Origin: JALEFZ01 sp039817415
GTDB lineage: Bacteria; Bacteroidota; Bacteroidia; J057
DNA length: 64,000 nucleotides
Direction of reading: 5' to 3'
Assembly: GCA_039817415.1 (NCBI GenBank)
Contig: JBCBVV010000005.1
Span: 62,001 to 126,000 of the forward strand
Below, one piece after another: positions 17,614 through 26,507 of this stretch. Position numbers and translations under genes: made by a program. Every line of letters begins with the position of its first letter. Positions within the stretch are counted from its first letter, which is position 1. The notes under the pieces were generated by a model. The model was not told where the DNA came from, ran no database searches, and was given only the letters and a program-made list of their open reading frames with translations.

Positions 17614-19338
17614 ATGTACGACATAATTGAATTGAACAACAATGACATCTCAGAGTTGCGAGAGATTGCAGATCGTCTGAGCATTACTGAAGTTGATAAA
17701 CTCGGTAAGCAGGATCTGATCTTCAAAATTCTAGATCGTCAAGCTCTTATGCCAGCCAAAGAACTGGCAGCTATCAAATCAAGCCCAAATTCTCCCACCC
17801 CTACTGTCAACGATACCCCACCCCCTGCGGATGAGAATCCAAAGGAAGAATCAGAAGCAACTTCTGAAGCCAGTGATGATAAGGGAAAAGAGGATGAGGA
17901 AGTAAAAGAGACAAAGAAAAAATCTACCAGAGGGAGAAAACCTAAGGCAGATAAAGAGAAAAAGACCACCAGAAGCCGCTCTACCAAGAAAACTGAAGCT
18001 GAACCCGAACCTGAGGTAAAAGAAGAAGCCCCAGAAGAAGAAGCAGTACAGGAAGTAGAAAGCAAGGAAGAGCCTAAAGAGAAAAAGGAAAGCAAACCAG
18101 ACATCATCATCATCGATGATCCTGTTGATACGCGTTCCAGAGGCAGAAAAAAGAGAGCTCCTAGAGGAGGCGATAGTGAGGCTGATCGCAAAAAAGAAGA
18201 AATGGAACAACGCCTAGAACTAGATGGCGCCATTTCCAATCAAGGTGTATTAGAGGTCATTCCAGAAGGATATGGATTCCTGAGATCTACTGAATACAAC
18301 TACCTCCCTTCACCAGATGACATTTATGTGTCGCCTTCTCAGATCAAATTATTTGGTCTAAAAACTGGAGATACAGTATTCGGTCAAATTAGACCTCCAA
18401 AAGATGGCGAAAGATATTTTGCCTTGTTGAAGGTAGAAAGTATCAATGGCCGTACACCAGAGGAAGTAAGAGATAGAATATACTTCGACCACCTTACCCC
18501 TTTGTTCCCGGATGAGCGTTTCAACCTCTCCGAAGAAAATCCTAAGGACCTTTCACTACGAATCATCGACCTGTTTTCTCCTATTGGTAAAGGACAACGT
18601 GGATTGATCGTTGCCCAGCCCAAGACAGGTAAAACAGTCTTACTCCAAAAGGTCGCCAATGCTATTGCCTCAAATCATCCTGAAGCCTATTTGATTATCC
18701 TTCTGATCGACGAACGTCCGGAAGAGGTTACAGATATGGCTCGTAACGTAAAAGCTGAGGTAGTTGCGTCTACTTTTGATGAGCCTGCTGAGCGCCACGT
18801 ACAGGTAGCAAGCATTGTACTAGAGAAGGCCAAGAGAATGGTCGAATGTGGACACGATGTTGTGATCCTGCTTGACTCTATCACACGTCTTGCTCGTGCC
18901 TATAACACCAACCAGCCTGCATCAGGAAAGATTCTTTCTGGTGGTGTCGATGCCAATGCCTTGCATAAGCCTAAGCGTTTCTTCGGTGCTGCGCGTAATG
19001 TAGAGCATGGAGGTTCACTTACCATCCTTGCCACAGCACTTATTGATACAGGCTCGAGAATGGACGAGGTAATCTTTGAAGAATTCAAAGGTACTGGTAA
19101 CATGGAACTCCAGCTTGACCGTCGTTTGGCAAACCGCAGAATTTACCCTGCTATTGATGTTACAGCATCAGGAACACGTCGCGAAGACCTGCTTATGGAT
19201 GCACAAGACATCAACAGAATCTGGGTACTTCGCAAGTTCATGGCTGATATGAATCCTCAAGAAGGTATGGACTTCCTGAGAGACCGCATGAACAATACCC
19301 AGGACAATGAAGAATTCCTTTTATCCATGAATGGATAA
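17614..19338 (+). CDS. rho: Transcription termination factor Rho
   Basis: Rho is the hexameric RNA-dependent ATPase that ends transcription at untranslated RNA. Residues 1-40 are the Rho N-terminal helical domain (YDIIELNNNDISELREIADR). Residues about 50-200 are a highly charged, Lys/Glu/Arg-rich low-complexity insert, common in Bacteroidota Rho and absent from the 419-residue E. coli protein; this explains the 574-residue length. The RNA-binding cold-shock-like domain starts near 210 (GVLEVIPEGYGFLR). Walker A is AQPKTGKT at 334-341 and the Walker B region is VVILLDSITRLARAYN. The C-terminal part has the conserved RRIYPAIDV segment. A promoter and a terminator-like hairpin precede it, suggesting autoregulation; an intrinsic terminator follows. 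Confidence 0.97.
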   Translation: MYDIIELNNNDISELREIADRLSITEVDKLGKQDLIFKILDRQALMPAKELAAIKSSPNSPTPTVNDTPPPADENPKEESEATSEASDDKGKEDEEVKETKKKSTRGRKPKADKEKKTTRSRSTKKTEAEPEPEVKEEAPEEEAVQEVESKEEPKEKKESKPDIIIIDDPVDTRSRGRKKRAPRGGDSEADRKKEEMEQRLELDGAISNQGVLEVIPEGYGFLRSTEYNYLPSPDDIYVSPSQIKLFGLKTGDTVFGQIRPPKDGERYFALLKVESINGRTPEEVRDRIYFDHLTPLFPDERFNLSEENPKDLSLRIIDLFSPIGKGQRGLIVAQPKTGKTVLLQKVANAIASNHPEAYLIILLIDERPEEVTDMARNVKAEVVASTFDEPAERHVQVASIVLEKAKRMVECGHDVVILLDSITRLARAYNTNQPASGKILSGGVDANALHKPKRFFGAARNVEHGGSLTILATALIDTGSRMDEVIFEEFKGTGNMELQLDRRLANRRIYPAIDVTASGTRREDLLMDAQDINRIWVLRKFMADMNPQEGMDFLRDRMNNTQDNEEFLLSMNG

Positions 19339-19352
19339 TCAGAATACAGAAT

Positions 19353-19389
19353 AAAAAAGGGAAGCAGCTGAAAGTTGCTTCCCTTTTTT
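19353..19389 (+). terminator. Intrinsic terminator of rho
   Basis: The stem AAAAAAGGGAAGCAGCT / AGTTGCTTCCCTTTTTT, with one G-T pair and a 3-base loop, ends in a T-run 15 bases after the stop codon. Confidence 0.9.
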
Positions 19390-19481
19390 TATGCCCCATT
19401 TCAAGACTGATCATGGCCAGCCCTATTGAATATTTGAAAGAATTTTCATATATTAAATGAACATTCAATCAAAATATAATT

Positions 19482-20288
19482 ATGAGAGCCTCCTTTGGAA
19501 TTCACCAAATCAACACGAGTAAGCGAATGGCCAATCGTCCCCAGCTGGCTAAAATCGTAAAACGAATATTCGGTTACACACATATTGGAAACTTTGCCAG
19601 ATCATTGGTATTCAAACGTATCATCAACGAAATTCCCTTGGAGGGAGCGAAGGAGGTCCTTGACCTCGGATGTGGCTATGGAGATTACGCTTTCATGATG
19701 GCAGAATCCTTTCCATATTTAAGCATTACAGCCCTCGAGCTTCAAGCCAATAAAGTTAACCTTATCAATGAGGTGAGTTCAAAACAAAACCTTCCAAACT
19801 TGAAAGGATATTTAGGTAAAATTGAAACCTTACCCAATAGGTCTCATTATGACTTAATCTATTCCGTTGATGTATTTGAACATATACTGGAACATGAAAT
19901 GCCTTTCGAAGCAGCATTTAAACGATTGAAACCAGGGGGGCACCTCTTAGTCAAGATGCCTAGCAAAAAGCAACACATTATTGCTCCGGAAAGCTGGTTT
20001 GGGGATCATAAGATTTGGTTAGATGAAGAACATATTGGTCAAGTATATGAATTGGAGGATCTCAAAAACCGATTTATTAAGGAAGGTTTTGAAATAGAAT
20101 TTGCAAGCTATACTGATGGATGGTGGTCAAGATTAGGTTGGGAGCTTGGATATTTCGCAAAAAAAATGGGGCCTGTCTTTCAATTGTTGACTCTACCGGT
20201 AGCAAAGCTATTTGTCAGAATTGACAACCTTAAGAAATACAGGAAGAAGGGCAATGCCATTCAGGTCATAGGAAGGAAGCCCAAATGA
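19482..20288 (+). CDS. Class I SAM-dependent methyltransferase
   Basis: The 268 residues hold one Rossmann methyltransferase fold. The SAM-binding motif I is VLDLGCGYGDYAF at about residues 59-71; the acidic end of strand 2 is ITALELQANKVN; motif IV is YDLIYSVDVFEHILEHE and is followed by LKPGGHLLVKMPS. The substrate cannot be told; the fold resembles ubiquinone-biosynthesis-like and lipid or small-molecule methyltransferases. The C-terminal 60 residues contain an aromatic and basic segment (DGWWSRLGWELGYFAKKMG) that may touch the membrane. The start could also be the ATG at 19527 (MANRPQ). It is convergent with coaD with only 22 bases between and no obvious terminator. Confidence 0.85.
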   Translation: MRASFGIHQINTSKRMANRPQLAKIVKRIFGYTHIGNFARSLVFKRIINEIPLEGAKEVLDLGCGYGDYAFMMAESFPYLSITALELQANKVNLINEVSSKQNLPNLKGYLGKIETLPNRSHYDLIYSVDVFEHILEHEMPFEAAFKRLKPGGHLLVKMPSKKQHIIAPESWFGDHKIWLDEEHIGQVYELEDLKNRFIKEGFEIEFASYTDGWWSRLGWELGYFAKKMGPVFQLLTLPVAKLFVRIDNLKKYRKKGNAIQVIGRKPK

Positions 20289-20310
20289 TATTACCTGCTG
20301 TTTGACCTAT

Positions 20311-20787
20311 TTAATATTTCAATTCATGCACATACTCCAAGATCTCATCTGGCAATAATCCCTTGACATGGCCCTTGTATTTGATGACTTCTCGGACGAT
20401 CGTAGAGGAAATCATGGACGTTTGAGGAGAACTCAATAAATGGACGACCTCAATTTCTGGTGCCATGTGTTTGTTGATCAACTCAATGGGTTGTTCGTAG
20501 GTGAGATCTTGAGCATTTCTCAACCCCCTTAAGATAAACTTCGCATTGTGTTTTCTTGCCAGTTCTATGGTGAGGGTATCATAAGCAACGACCTTCACGT
20601 TATCGTATTCTTTGAAGCAAGCTTCGAGCATGTTTTTACGCTCCTCCGCCGAGAAGAAGTACTTTTTAACGCTGTTGACACCAAGGGCGACGATGATCTC
20701 GTCAAAGACAGCACGGCCACGCAACACAATCTCAACATGTCCTTGGGTAATAGGGTCGAAAGAGCCTGGGAAAATTGCCTTTCGCAT
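20311..20787 (-). CDS. coaD: Pantetheine-phosphate adenylyltransferase
   Basis: CoaD joins ATP and 4'-phosphopantetheine to form dephospho-CoA, the fourth step of coenzyme A synthesis. The 158-residue protein has the family motifs: GSFDPITQGH at 8-17 for nucleotide binding, FILRGLRNAQD in the middle, and ISSTIVREVIKYKG near the end. The length is typical. It is the last gene of the DUF3822-rsmD-coaD run, 83 bases after rsmD, the usual neighbourhood in Bacteroidota. Confidence 0.97.
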   Translation of the reverse strand: MRKAIFPGSFDPITQGHVEIVLRGRAVFDEIIVALGVNSVKKYFFSAEERKNMLEACFKEYDNVKVVAYDTLTIELARKHNAKFILRGLRNAQDLTYEQPIELINKHMAPEIEVVHLLSSPQTSMISSTIVREVIKYKGHVKGLLPDEILEYVHELKY

Positions 20788-20870
20788 ATGTAGCGAGTAT
20801 TAGATGAGGAAAATAATGAATCAAAAATAGTAAGAATCCACCAGCTTTCCCTGACTACCAGCATGTTTTC

Positions 20871-21404
20871 CTATACAAGAAAGAAGCTGATGCTAGAGCT
20901 GCCGTATTTTCGTACGCGCTGGAATCCATGGAGAGCTGAAAAATCCCGTTGACTCATATGCTCTACCACAAGCATGCCTTCTTCCTTTAGCATGGGTTTT
21001 TGAAGAATATTTTCAATTAAGGCCTCCTGCCCATCCATTGCATAAGGAGGATCCATGAAAATCAAATCGTAGGTAAAGGGGCTGTGTTTGACATACTTCA
21101 ACACATCGTTCTGGAAAATGTAATCTGTGGGAAGATCGAGTTGCTTAAAGGCTTGACGGATAGAGGCAATACATTTTCTGTCTCTTTCTACACTATGAAC
21201 AAGCTTGGCTCCTCGGCTCCAGCATTCTAGGCTAATGTTTCCAGTACCCGAAAAGAGGTCTAGCACATGGGTTTCCTCCCAATCAATCTGATGTTCAAGA
21301 ATGTTAAAAAGGGCTTCTTTGGTCCGATCCGTTGTGGGTCTGGCAGGAAGATTTTTGAAGGGCTGAATAACCCTTCCCCCAAATTTACCGCCAATGATTC
21401 TCAT
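20871..21404 (-). CDS. rsmD: 16S rRNA (guanine(966)-N(2))-methyltransferase
   Basis: RsmD methylates G966 of 16S rRNA on the assembled small-subunit particle. The 177 residues contain the N-terminal MRIIGGKFGGRVI, the RPTTDRTKEALFNIL segment, motif I VLDLFSGTGNISLE, and the catalytic DPPY in DLIFMDPPYAMDG. All diagnostic positions are present and the length is normal. It starts 12 bases after the DUF3822 gene stop, so the two are very likely cotranscribed. Confidence 0.96.
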   Translation of the reverse strand: MRIIGGKFGGRVIQPFKNLPARPTTDRTKEALFNILEHQIDWEETHVLDLFSGTGNISLECWSRGAKLVHSVERDRKCIASIRQAFKQLDLPTDYIFQNDVLKYVKHSPFTYDLIFMDPPYAMDGQEALIENILQKPMLKEEGMLVVEHMSQRDFSALHGFQRVRKYGSSSISFFLV

Positions 21405-21416
21405 GAATATTCCTGC

Positions 21417-22292
21417 TTAAACAATTAGGTACCGCCAGCTCGTCAAATCCTGTCCATCTGCAAAATGGCTTCGGTTCACCTCAGGTAATGGTGCTCTTAG
21501 CCACCTGATCCCAAAGGATTTCCAATCCAAGACATAGCCATTGACCAGCCCCTCATCTCCCATATAGTATGCATTCAGAGGTTGATCCTGACGATCAATA
21601 GTCTCTCGAATGAGTTGGAGATAATACAGCACATCACTACTAGCCCGACAAACATACATATTTGACAGCAACAATTTTTCTTGTTCGTAAACCGCCACTA
21701 TCATATGCTGTCCTTCAAATAAGGCATATAATTCTAGTTCCCCTCTACTGGCTCTATGCCCAATATTTAAAACAATGGATGCAGGATGGAGGAAGACATA
21801 ATCCCTTAGATAATGATCTAGCAGATGCTTGAGTTCAGGGGGAAAGGACATCAGGAGTACAGCCTCCATATAAGGAAGGCGGTATTTGTAGACCTCATCC
21901 GAAAAAAGCTGGTCGTCGAGGAGCAGTCTTCCAAAAGCTAGATTCATCTCGGGAGACTGAAACCTAGATGGAATCAGGGTAAATGCAGGTTGGTCCAAAT
22001 AGATCTGAACTTCAACATAGCTCCCTCCTAGGACTTTCTCCTTTTCAAACAAAAATCGAAGGAACATTTGTTGACTTAGCAGCCCTGTACTGTCAAACTT
22101 TTTGGCCTGAATCCATTCTCCTCTTGAGGTCATGAGAATGTACTTGACCATTCCAGAGGAAATGAAAATGATCAGTCTACAGGCCGGTAGATGTGCCTCA
22201 TCTACAGACCTTTCAAGCAAAGTGGTCGTATGGTAGGGCCCAGAAACATCGGGCTGTTCGGGAATCCAAATGTAGTATTCCGGTATGCTCAC
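21417..22292 (-). CDS. DUF3822 family protein
   Basis: This 291-residue protein of unknown function belongs to the DUF3822 family, which in Bacteroidota is typically encoded next to rsmD and coaD, as here. It has no signal peptide. The fold appears to be two similar halves of an actin/ASKHA-like type: an N-terminal half ending in FRFLFEKEKVLG, and a C-terminal half with VLNIGHRASRGELELYALFEGQHMIVAVY and a SSDVLYYLQLIRETI helix. The start is a GTG at 22292; no nearby ATG keeps the conserved N-terminus. It is the first gene of the run DUF3822-rsmD-coaD. Confidence 0.85.
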   Translation of the reverse strand: MSIPEYYIWIPEQPDVSGPYHTTTLLERSVDEAHLPACRLIIFISSGMVKYILMTSRGEWIQAKKFDSTGLLSQQMFLRFLFEKEKVLGGSYVEVQIYLDQPAFTLIPSRFQSPEMNLAFGRLLLDDQLFSDEVYKYRLPYMEAVLLMSFPPELKHLLDHYLRDYVFLHPASIVLNIGHRASRGELELYALFEGQHMIVAVYEQEKLLLSNMYVCRASSDVLYYLQLIRETIDRQDQPLNAYYMGDEGLVNGYVLDWKSFGIRWLRAPLPEVNRSHFADGQDLTSWRYLIV

Positions 22293-22445
22293 TCTTGAAA
22301 AAAAACTTTACACGAATAAAAGCATGTAAAACACGCCTTTTGTCTGAAATTAATCAATTCTCTAACAATTTGGTTATCATATTAACAATGGAGTAAGCTT
22401 TTTCGTATTTTAGATTCTATCGGGCTTGTGAAATATTAATCATTT

Positions 22446-23138
22446 ATGAAAAAAATAGGATTCATTTTATTGGCGATTTTTGCGCTGAATATACCTTCGA
22501 CTTTTGGTCAGACGGAGGAAACAGGATTTAACCTTCAGAACCGTTTGGTTCCTCATTTTGGCTTTGTTCAAATGATACCTACTACAGAGGATCAATTTGG
22601 TAGAATAGGATTGGTAGAGGACATCTTTTTTAACAGTCCTACCGTACGATTTTATAATTTCCATGTAGGGACCTACGCAGTTCTGTTCCACCACAAAGAC
22701 ATCGTTTCTATAGGTCTAGACCAGAGTGCGCAAGTTGGAGTTAGGCTCAACCTCAGCAACCCTGACATCCCTACGACCTATAACATCCAAGTTCCTATCT
22801 TTCTGATGGGAAAATTAGGAAGTGGAGCGACGCCTTATAATCAGCAAAGAATTGGAATCAGTGCAGGTATTGGTGCTTCTATCAACCACATGAAGTTTAC
22901 CCTCAGTCGTCCAACAGCCGGTTCATCAGTAGGTAATTTAGATGTAATCAGGACGACCACTTTTGTATCACCTGCTGCTGTACTTGAAGCAAGTTATGGA
23001 AACCTGATTGGGAGATTACAACTTGGGCTAGGTACTGTGAATACAAGAGGAAATGACCAAGTTATCCCATCCTTGTTAGAAGATCCCGTTGATGCAGTCC
23101 ATGGTTTATTTGGCTTTGGATTGATCTACAGGTTGTAG
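22446..23138 (+). CDS. Outer membrane beta-barrel protein, function unknown
   Basis: The 230-residue protein has a signal peptide (KKIGFILLAIFALNIPSTFGQ, cleavage about residue 22). The mature part is a set of alternating amphipathic strands (FYNFHVGTYAVLFHHKDIVSIG, VGVRLNLSN, RIGISAGIGASINHMKF, LIGRLQLGLGTVNTRG) ending FGFGLIYRL, which fits a small 8-10 strand outer-membrane barrel. No named family is recognised. It is flanked by the divergent DUF3822 operon and its own strong terminator, so it is monocistronic. Confidence 0.75.
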   Translation: MKKIGFILLAIFALNIPSTFGQTEETGFNLQNRLVPHFGFVQMIPTTEDQFGRIGLVEDIFFNSPTVRFYNFHVGTYAVLFHHKDIVSIGLDQSAQVGVRLNLSNPDIPTTYNIQVPIFLMGKLGSGATPYNQQRIGISAGIGASINHMKFTLSRPTAGSSVGNLDVIRTTTFVSPAAVLEASYGNLIGRLQLGLGTVNTRGNDQVIPSLLEDPVDAVHGLFGFGLIYRL

Positions 23139-23154
23139 TAATAAAAATCATCAA

Positions 23155-23192
23155 AAAAAAGCCTCTGGAAGTGGACTTCCAGAGGCTTTTTT
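23155..23192 (+). terminator. Intrinsic terminator of the barrel protein gene
   Basis: A perfect 16-bp stem including A/T runs (AAAAAAGCCTCTGGAA / TTCCAGAGGCTTTTTT) with a 6-base loop. Confidence 0.92.
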
Positions 23193-23417
23193 CGTGCAGG
23201 GCAAACAAATATTTAGGTACCTTGCGCAATTCATTAAAAGACTGTTTAGGTTTATCATTTTTAGTTTACAGGCAGGATGTTAAGGTTCTGAGGCAGTATT
23301 TTTTTTGAGCTTTAGTGGGGCTAAAGTGAGAAAAAAATGCAAACTCAGGTTCTTGAAAGACAACTGTAAACAAGAAGTATAAATCGAACCAGTCTCTAAA
23401 AGACAATTCAAGAAGAA

Positions 23418-24746
23418 ATGATTGCCATTATTGGAGCAGGAATTACAGGGCTAGTTACGGCAGCTTATCTCAAAAGAAGTGGAATCCCATTTCGCCTATT
23501 TGATAGCCGAGAAGTAGCGGGAGGCAATATCAGAACCCTTCAAATTGAAAAGTATAAGCTTGAGTTGGGGCCAAACTCCTTGGTCCTCAATGACGAACTT
23601 TATGATTTTCTTCAGGAATGGCGGCTAGGCGATAGCATTGTCCAAGCGTCTGAACAGGCAAAATATAGGTTTGTCCTCAAGCAAGGGAAGTACAAGCGAC
23701 TTCCTACAGGACCTTTGGACTTATTGACATCTTCTACTTTTTCTTTGAAGGCCAAACGAGCGCTTTTAAAAGAACGAAAGCTAGGACCTTTGCACGAAGA
23801 GGGAGATACGATTGATCAGTTTTTCCGAAAAAGAATAGGAGATGAATGGACGGATTATGTTGTCCAACCTTTCATTTCTGGCGTATTTGCAGGAGATACA
23901 AGGGAGCTTTTGATGGAAGATGCCTTCCCAAGGATTCTCCAATTGGAACAAGAACACGGTTCCTTGCTTAGAGGCATGATGGCCAATAGAAAGAAAAACA
24001 CCCACCGTGGAACGGTTTCCTTGCTAGCAGGCATGCAAAATCTGACGGATGAGCTTTCTCAATACATCAAAAACGAATTACAGCTATCCCATCCTTTGCT
24101 GGCTATTCGCCCCAAGTCAAAGGGAGGCTATACTTTGCAGTTTAAGCAAGGGGAAGTTGAAGCTGAAAAGATCCTACTGACCCTTCCTGCCTATCAAATC
24201 GCCAAATTACTTGAATCCACGCACACAAATGTATCGAATCAACTAAAAGCCATTGAATACTCACCCGTTTCCATGGTATTTACTGCTTACAAAAGGCATC
24301 AAGTACAGCACAAACTCAACGGATTTGGCGTCCTTCACAACCACAAGGAAGAGTCTTTTACCCTAGGGTCCATCTTCAATAGCTCTGTTTTCCCAGATAG
24401 ATGTCCAGAAGATGAGGTTTTATTGACCACTTTCGTAGGGGGTGCCTTATACCCATCCAGAGCGAAAATGGAGGAGGTTAAACTCAAAGGCAATGTCCAT
24501 TGGGAGTTACAAAAGTATTTGACTGTACGAGGAAACCCAGTTTTCCAACATATTCAGCGCTGGCCTAAAGGCATTCCACAATACAAATTAGGGGCAAGAG
24601 CAGCTAGAAATTCAGTTATTCCTCTGAGGAAGAAAGGCTTATATCTTGGCGGAAACTGGACGGGAGGAATATCCGTTCCAGACAGCATTCAAAGTGGGCG
24701 CAACTTTGCCAGAGAGTTAGGAGCAGATATGTATGAGGCAGAATAG
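23418..24746 (+). CDS. hemG: Protoporphyrinogen oxidase (HemY-type)
   Basis: This FAD enzyme oxidises protoporphyrinogen IX, or coproporphyrinogen in some lineages, late in heme synthesis. The 442 residues begin with the FAD-binding Rossmann motif IAIIGAGITGLVTAAYLKRSG at 3-23; GGNIRT and LELGPNSL follow as in the family, and the substrate-domain segment VVQPFISGVFAGD is near residue 155. The C-terminus has the second FAD motif LYLGGNWTGGISVPD and an amphipathic SGRNFARELG helix. It is probably peripheral to the inner membrane. It stands alone, 104 bases before the sucD reading frame and after a 279-base gap containing a small CTTTAG/CTAAAG hairpin at 23310-23326. Confidence 0.93.
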   Translation: MIAIIGAGITGLVTAAYLKRSGIPFRLFDSREVAGGNIRTLQIEKYKLELGPNSLVLNDELYDFLQEWRLGDSIVQASEQAKYRFVLKQGKYKRLPTGPLDLLTSSTFSLKAKRALLKERKLGPLHEEGDTIDQFFRKRIGDEWTDYVVQPFISGVFAGDTRELLMEDAFPRILQLEQEHGSLLRGMMANRKKNTHRGTVSLLAGMQNLTDELSQYIKNELQLSHPLLAIRPKSKGGYTLQFKQGEVEAEKILLTLPAYQIAKLLESTHTNVSNQLKAIEYSPVSMVFTAYKRHQVQHKLNGFGVLHNHKEESFTLGSIFNSSVFPDRCPEDEVLLTTFVGGALYPSRAKMEEVKLKGNVHWELQKYLTVRGNPVFQHIQRWPKGIPQYKLGARAARNSVIPLRKKGLYLGGNWTGGISVPDSIQSGRNFARELGADMYEAE

Positions 24747-24873
24747 GAAAAATTGGAGGGATTTTGATTTGGGCAAGAAAGGCTTTCCTAAATTAAGTCC
24801 CTCACCATCAAAGATCTACACAACAGCTTCCTCTTGAACTGACCAAAGTCTTGGGGGAGTTTTCAGGATTAAG

Positions 24874-24903
24874 TTGGGGAATAGGGATAAGACGCTTATC
24901 TTG
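24874..24903 (+). promoter_or_regulatory. Probable sucD promoter overlapped by an inverted repeat
   Basis: TTG (24874-24876) and TATCTTGG (24897-24904) are 20 bases apart, one mismatch from the Bacteroidota consensus. A perfect GATAAG-ACG-CTTATC inverted repeat at 24886-24900 covers the left part of the -7 box. Confidence 0.45.
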
Positions 24904-24937
24904 GCGCCACACACGCATTTTAAAATTCTTTTCTCAC

Positions 24938-25816
24938 ATGAGTATCCTCGTCAATAAAGACTCAAAAATCCTAGTTCAGGGCTTCACTGGTAAGGAAGGA
25001 TCTTTTCATGCTTCCCAAATGATCGAATACGGAACACAAGTCGTGGGAGGTGTTACGCCGGGTAAAGGCGGAATGACTCACCTTGATCGTCCGGTATTCA
25101 ACACGATGAAGGAAGCCGTTGCTACTACTGGTGCTGACGTTTCAATTATCTTCGTTCCTCCGCGCTTTGCTGCAGATGCCATCATGGAAGCTGCTGATTC
25201 CGGAGTTGGATTGGTTATTACCATCACAGAGGGAATTCCTGTAAAGGACATGATCTATGTGAAAAAATATATTGACGATCGCGGTGTACGCATGATCGGA
25301 CCCAACTGCCCTGGTGTGATTACACCTGGAGAGGCTAAAATTGGGATCATGCCTGGATTCATCCACAAGCCTGGAAAAGTGGGAATCATTTCTCGTTCAG
25401 GTACATTGACCTACGAAGCAGTATTCCAGAGTGGACAAGCTGGATTCGGTCAGTCTACTTGCGTAGGTATTGGTGGAGACCCTATCATTGGTACACCACA
25501 TATCGAGGTGGTAAAAATGTTCAACGAAGATCCTAATACGGAGGCCATCATCCTTATTGGAGAGATTGGTGGTAACAATGAGCAGATTGCATCTGAGTGG
25601 ATCAAGCACAATGTATCCAAGCCTGTTGTTGGATTTATCGCTGGACAAACAGCCCCTCCGGGACGTCGTATGGGACACGCTGGAGCGATCGTCGCAGGTA
25701 GCGATGACACTGCCAAAGGAAAAATGGATTTCATGGAAAAATGCGGTATCCACGTAGTGGAAACTCCTGCTGAAATCGGAACTACCCTTGCCAAAGCAAT
25801 GGGTGCACCTGCATAA
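24938..25816 (+). CDS. sucD: Succinate--CoA ligase (ADP-forming) subunit alpha
   Basis: SucD carries the phosphohistidine and the CoA-binding site of succinyl-CoA synthetase, which makes ATP or GTP from succinyl-CoA in the TCA cycle. The start is set at the ATG at 24938 (292 residues, typical); an in-frame TTG at 24851 would add 29 residues and would lie upstream of the predicted promoter. The CoA motif is VQGFTGKEGSFHA near residue 14, the middle has IGPNCPGVITPGE, and the active-site histidine is in RMGHAGAIVAG near residue 250. The beta subunit sucC is not in the window, so the pair is not in one operon here. A terminator follows. Confidence 0.97.
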   Translation: MSILVNKDSKILVQGFTGKEGSFHASQMIEYGTQVVGGVTPGKGGMTHLDRPVFNTMKEAVATTGADVSIIFVPPRFAADAIMEAADSGVGLVITITEGIPVKDMIYVKKYIDDRGVRMIGPNCPGVITPGEAKIGIMPGFIHKPGKVGIISRSGTLTYEAVFQSGQAGFGQSTCVGIGGDPIIGTPHIEVVKMFNEDPNTEAIILIGEIGGNNEQIASEWIKHNVSKPVVGFIAGQTAPPGRRMGHAGAIVAGSDDTAKGKMDFMEKCGIHVVETPAEIGTTLAKAMGAPA

Positions 25817-25866
25817 ATTGACACATTCCCCTCCACCAAGTTGGAGAAACTAATTACTACACATAG

Positions 25867-25897
25867 AAGCCGATTCTGAAAAGGATCGGCTTTCTTT
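25867..25897 (+). terminator. Intrinsic terminator of sucD
   Basis: The stem AAGCCGAT / ATCGGCTT (8 bp, 10-base loop) is followed by TCTTTG, a moderate T-run. Confidence 0.7.
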
Positions 25898-25947
25898 GTA
25901 TATTCTACCTTTAGCCCCTTTCCGCTCACATACCCATAAAAATTGCT

Positions 25948-26433
25948 ATGACTACCAAAACCTACTTCTCAAGCCTAACAATCCTTTGGTTTGCCTTCAT
26001 CATGGGCCAAATCCTCTTCGCTGGCGTTGCCTATTACGTAGGCAAAACTGATGGACTACTAGGAGAAGAAGAAAGTACACTTGAAAATCTATTTATCTAT
26101 ATCGTGCCCGCAGTAGCCGTATCGGCTATCGGAATATCTACCTTTCTTCACAGAAATATCCTAGGTCAAGCCAAAAACCAAACTGGCCTTTCTGGGAAAA
26201 TGGACAAATATAGATCTGCCTTTATCATAAAAATGGCTTTGCATGAAGGACCATCCCTCCTTTCCTTGGTAGCCTTCTTTTTAACAGGTAACATGTTGTT
26301 CTTGGCCGTTTCGGGAGTCATCATCCTCTTACAAGCTGTGATGCGCCCTTCACCAGAAAAGGCCATCGAAGAACTTCAGCTTGTTGGAGATGAAAAAGAT
26401 ATCCTCCAAAGAGAAGATGGCAAGGTAGGCTAG
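25948..26433 (+). CDS. Small integral membrane protein, function unknown
   Basis: The 161 residues contain about four membrane segments: 8-32, 47-67, 104-118 and 122-134. The C-terminus is a charged cytoplasmic tail. Similar small four-helix proteins of unknown role are widespread in Bacteroidota; no catalytic motif is seen. It lies between sucD and the fatty acid hydroxylase gene in the same direction, with an inverted repeat at 26457-26482 between it and the hydroxylase. Confidence 0.7.
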   Translation: MTTKTYFSSLTILWFAFIMGQILFAGVAYYVGKTDGLLGEEESTLENLFIYIVPAVAVSAIGISTFLHRNILGQAKNQTGLSGKMDKYRSAFIIKMALHEGPSLLSLVAFFLTGNMLFLAVSGVIILLQAVMRPSPEKAIEELQLVGDEKDILQREDGKVG

Positions 26434-26456
26434 ATTAACCGATATGGTAGGTTTTG

Positions 26457-26482
26457 AAATTTAGGCCTCTATGCCTAAATTT
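26457..26482. repeat. Perfect 10-bp inverted repeat between the membrane protein and hydroxylase genes
   Basis: AAATTTAGGC-CTCTAT-GCCTAAATTT has no T-run on either side that would make it a standard terminator. It ends 25 bases before the hydroxylase ATG at 26508, so an operator or a 5' RNA hairpin is possible. Confidence 0.5.
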
Positions 26483-26507
26483 ATAGTCCTTATAACAAAC
26501 TGTTGCT

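Noticed and set aside
17739..18239. 166-residue Ser-rich frame antisense to rho
   Set aside because: It is the complement of the Glu/Lys-rich insert of Rho and has no independent support.
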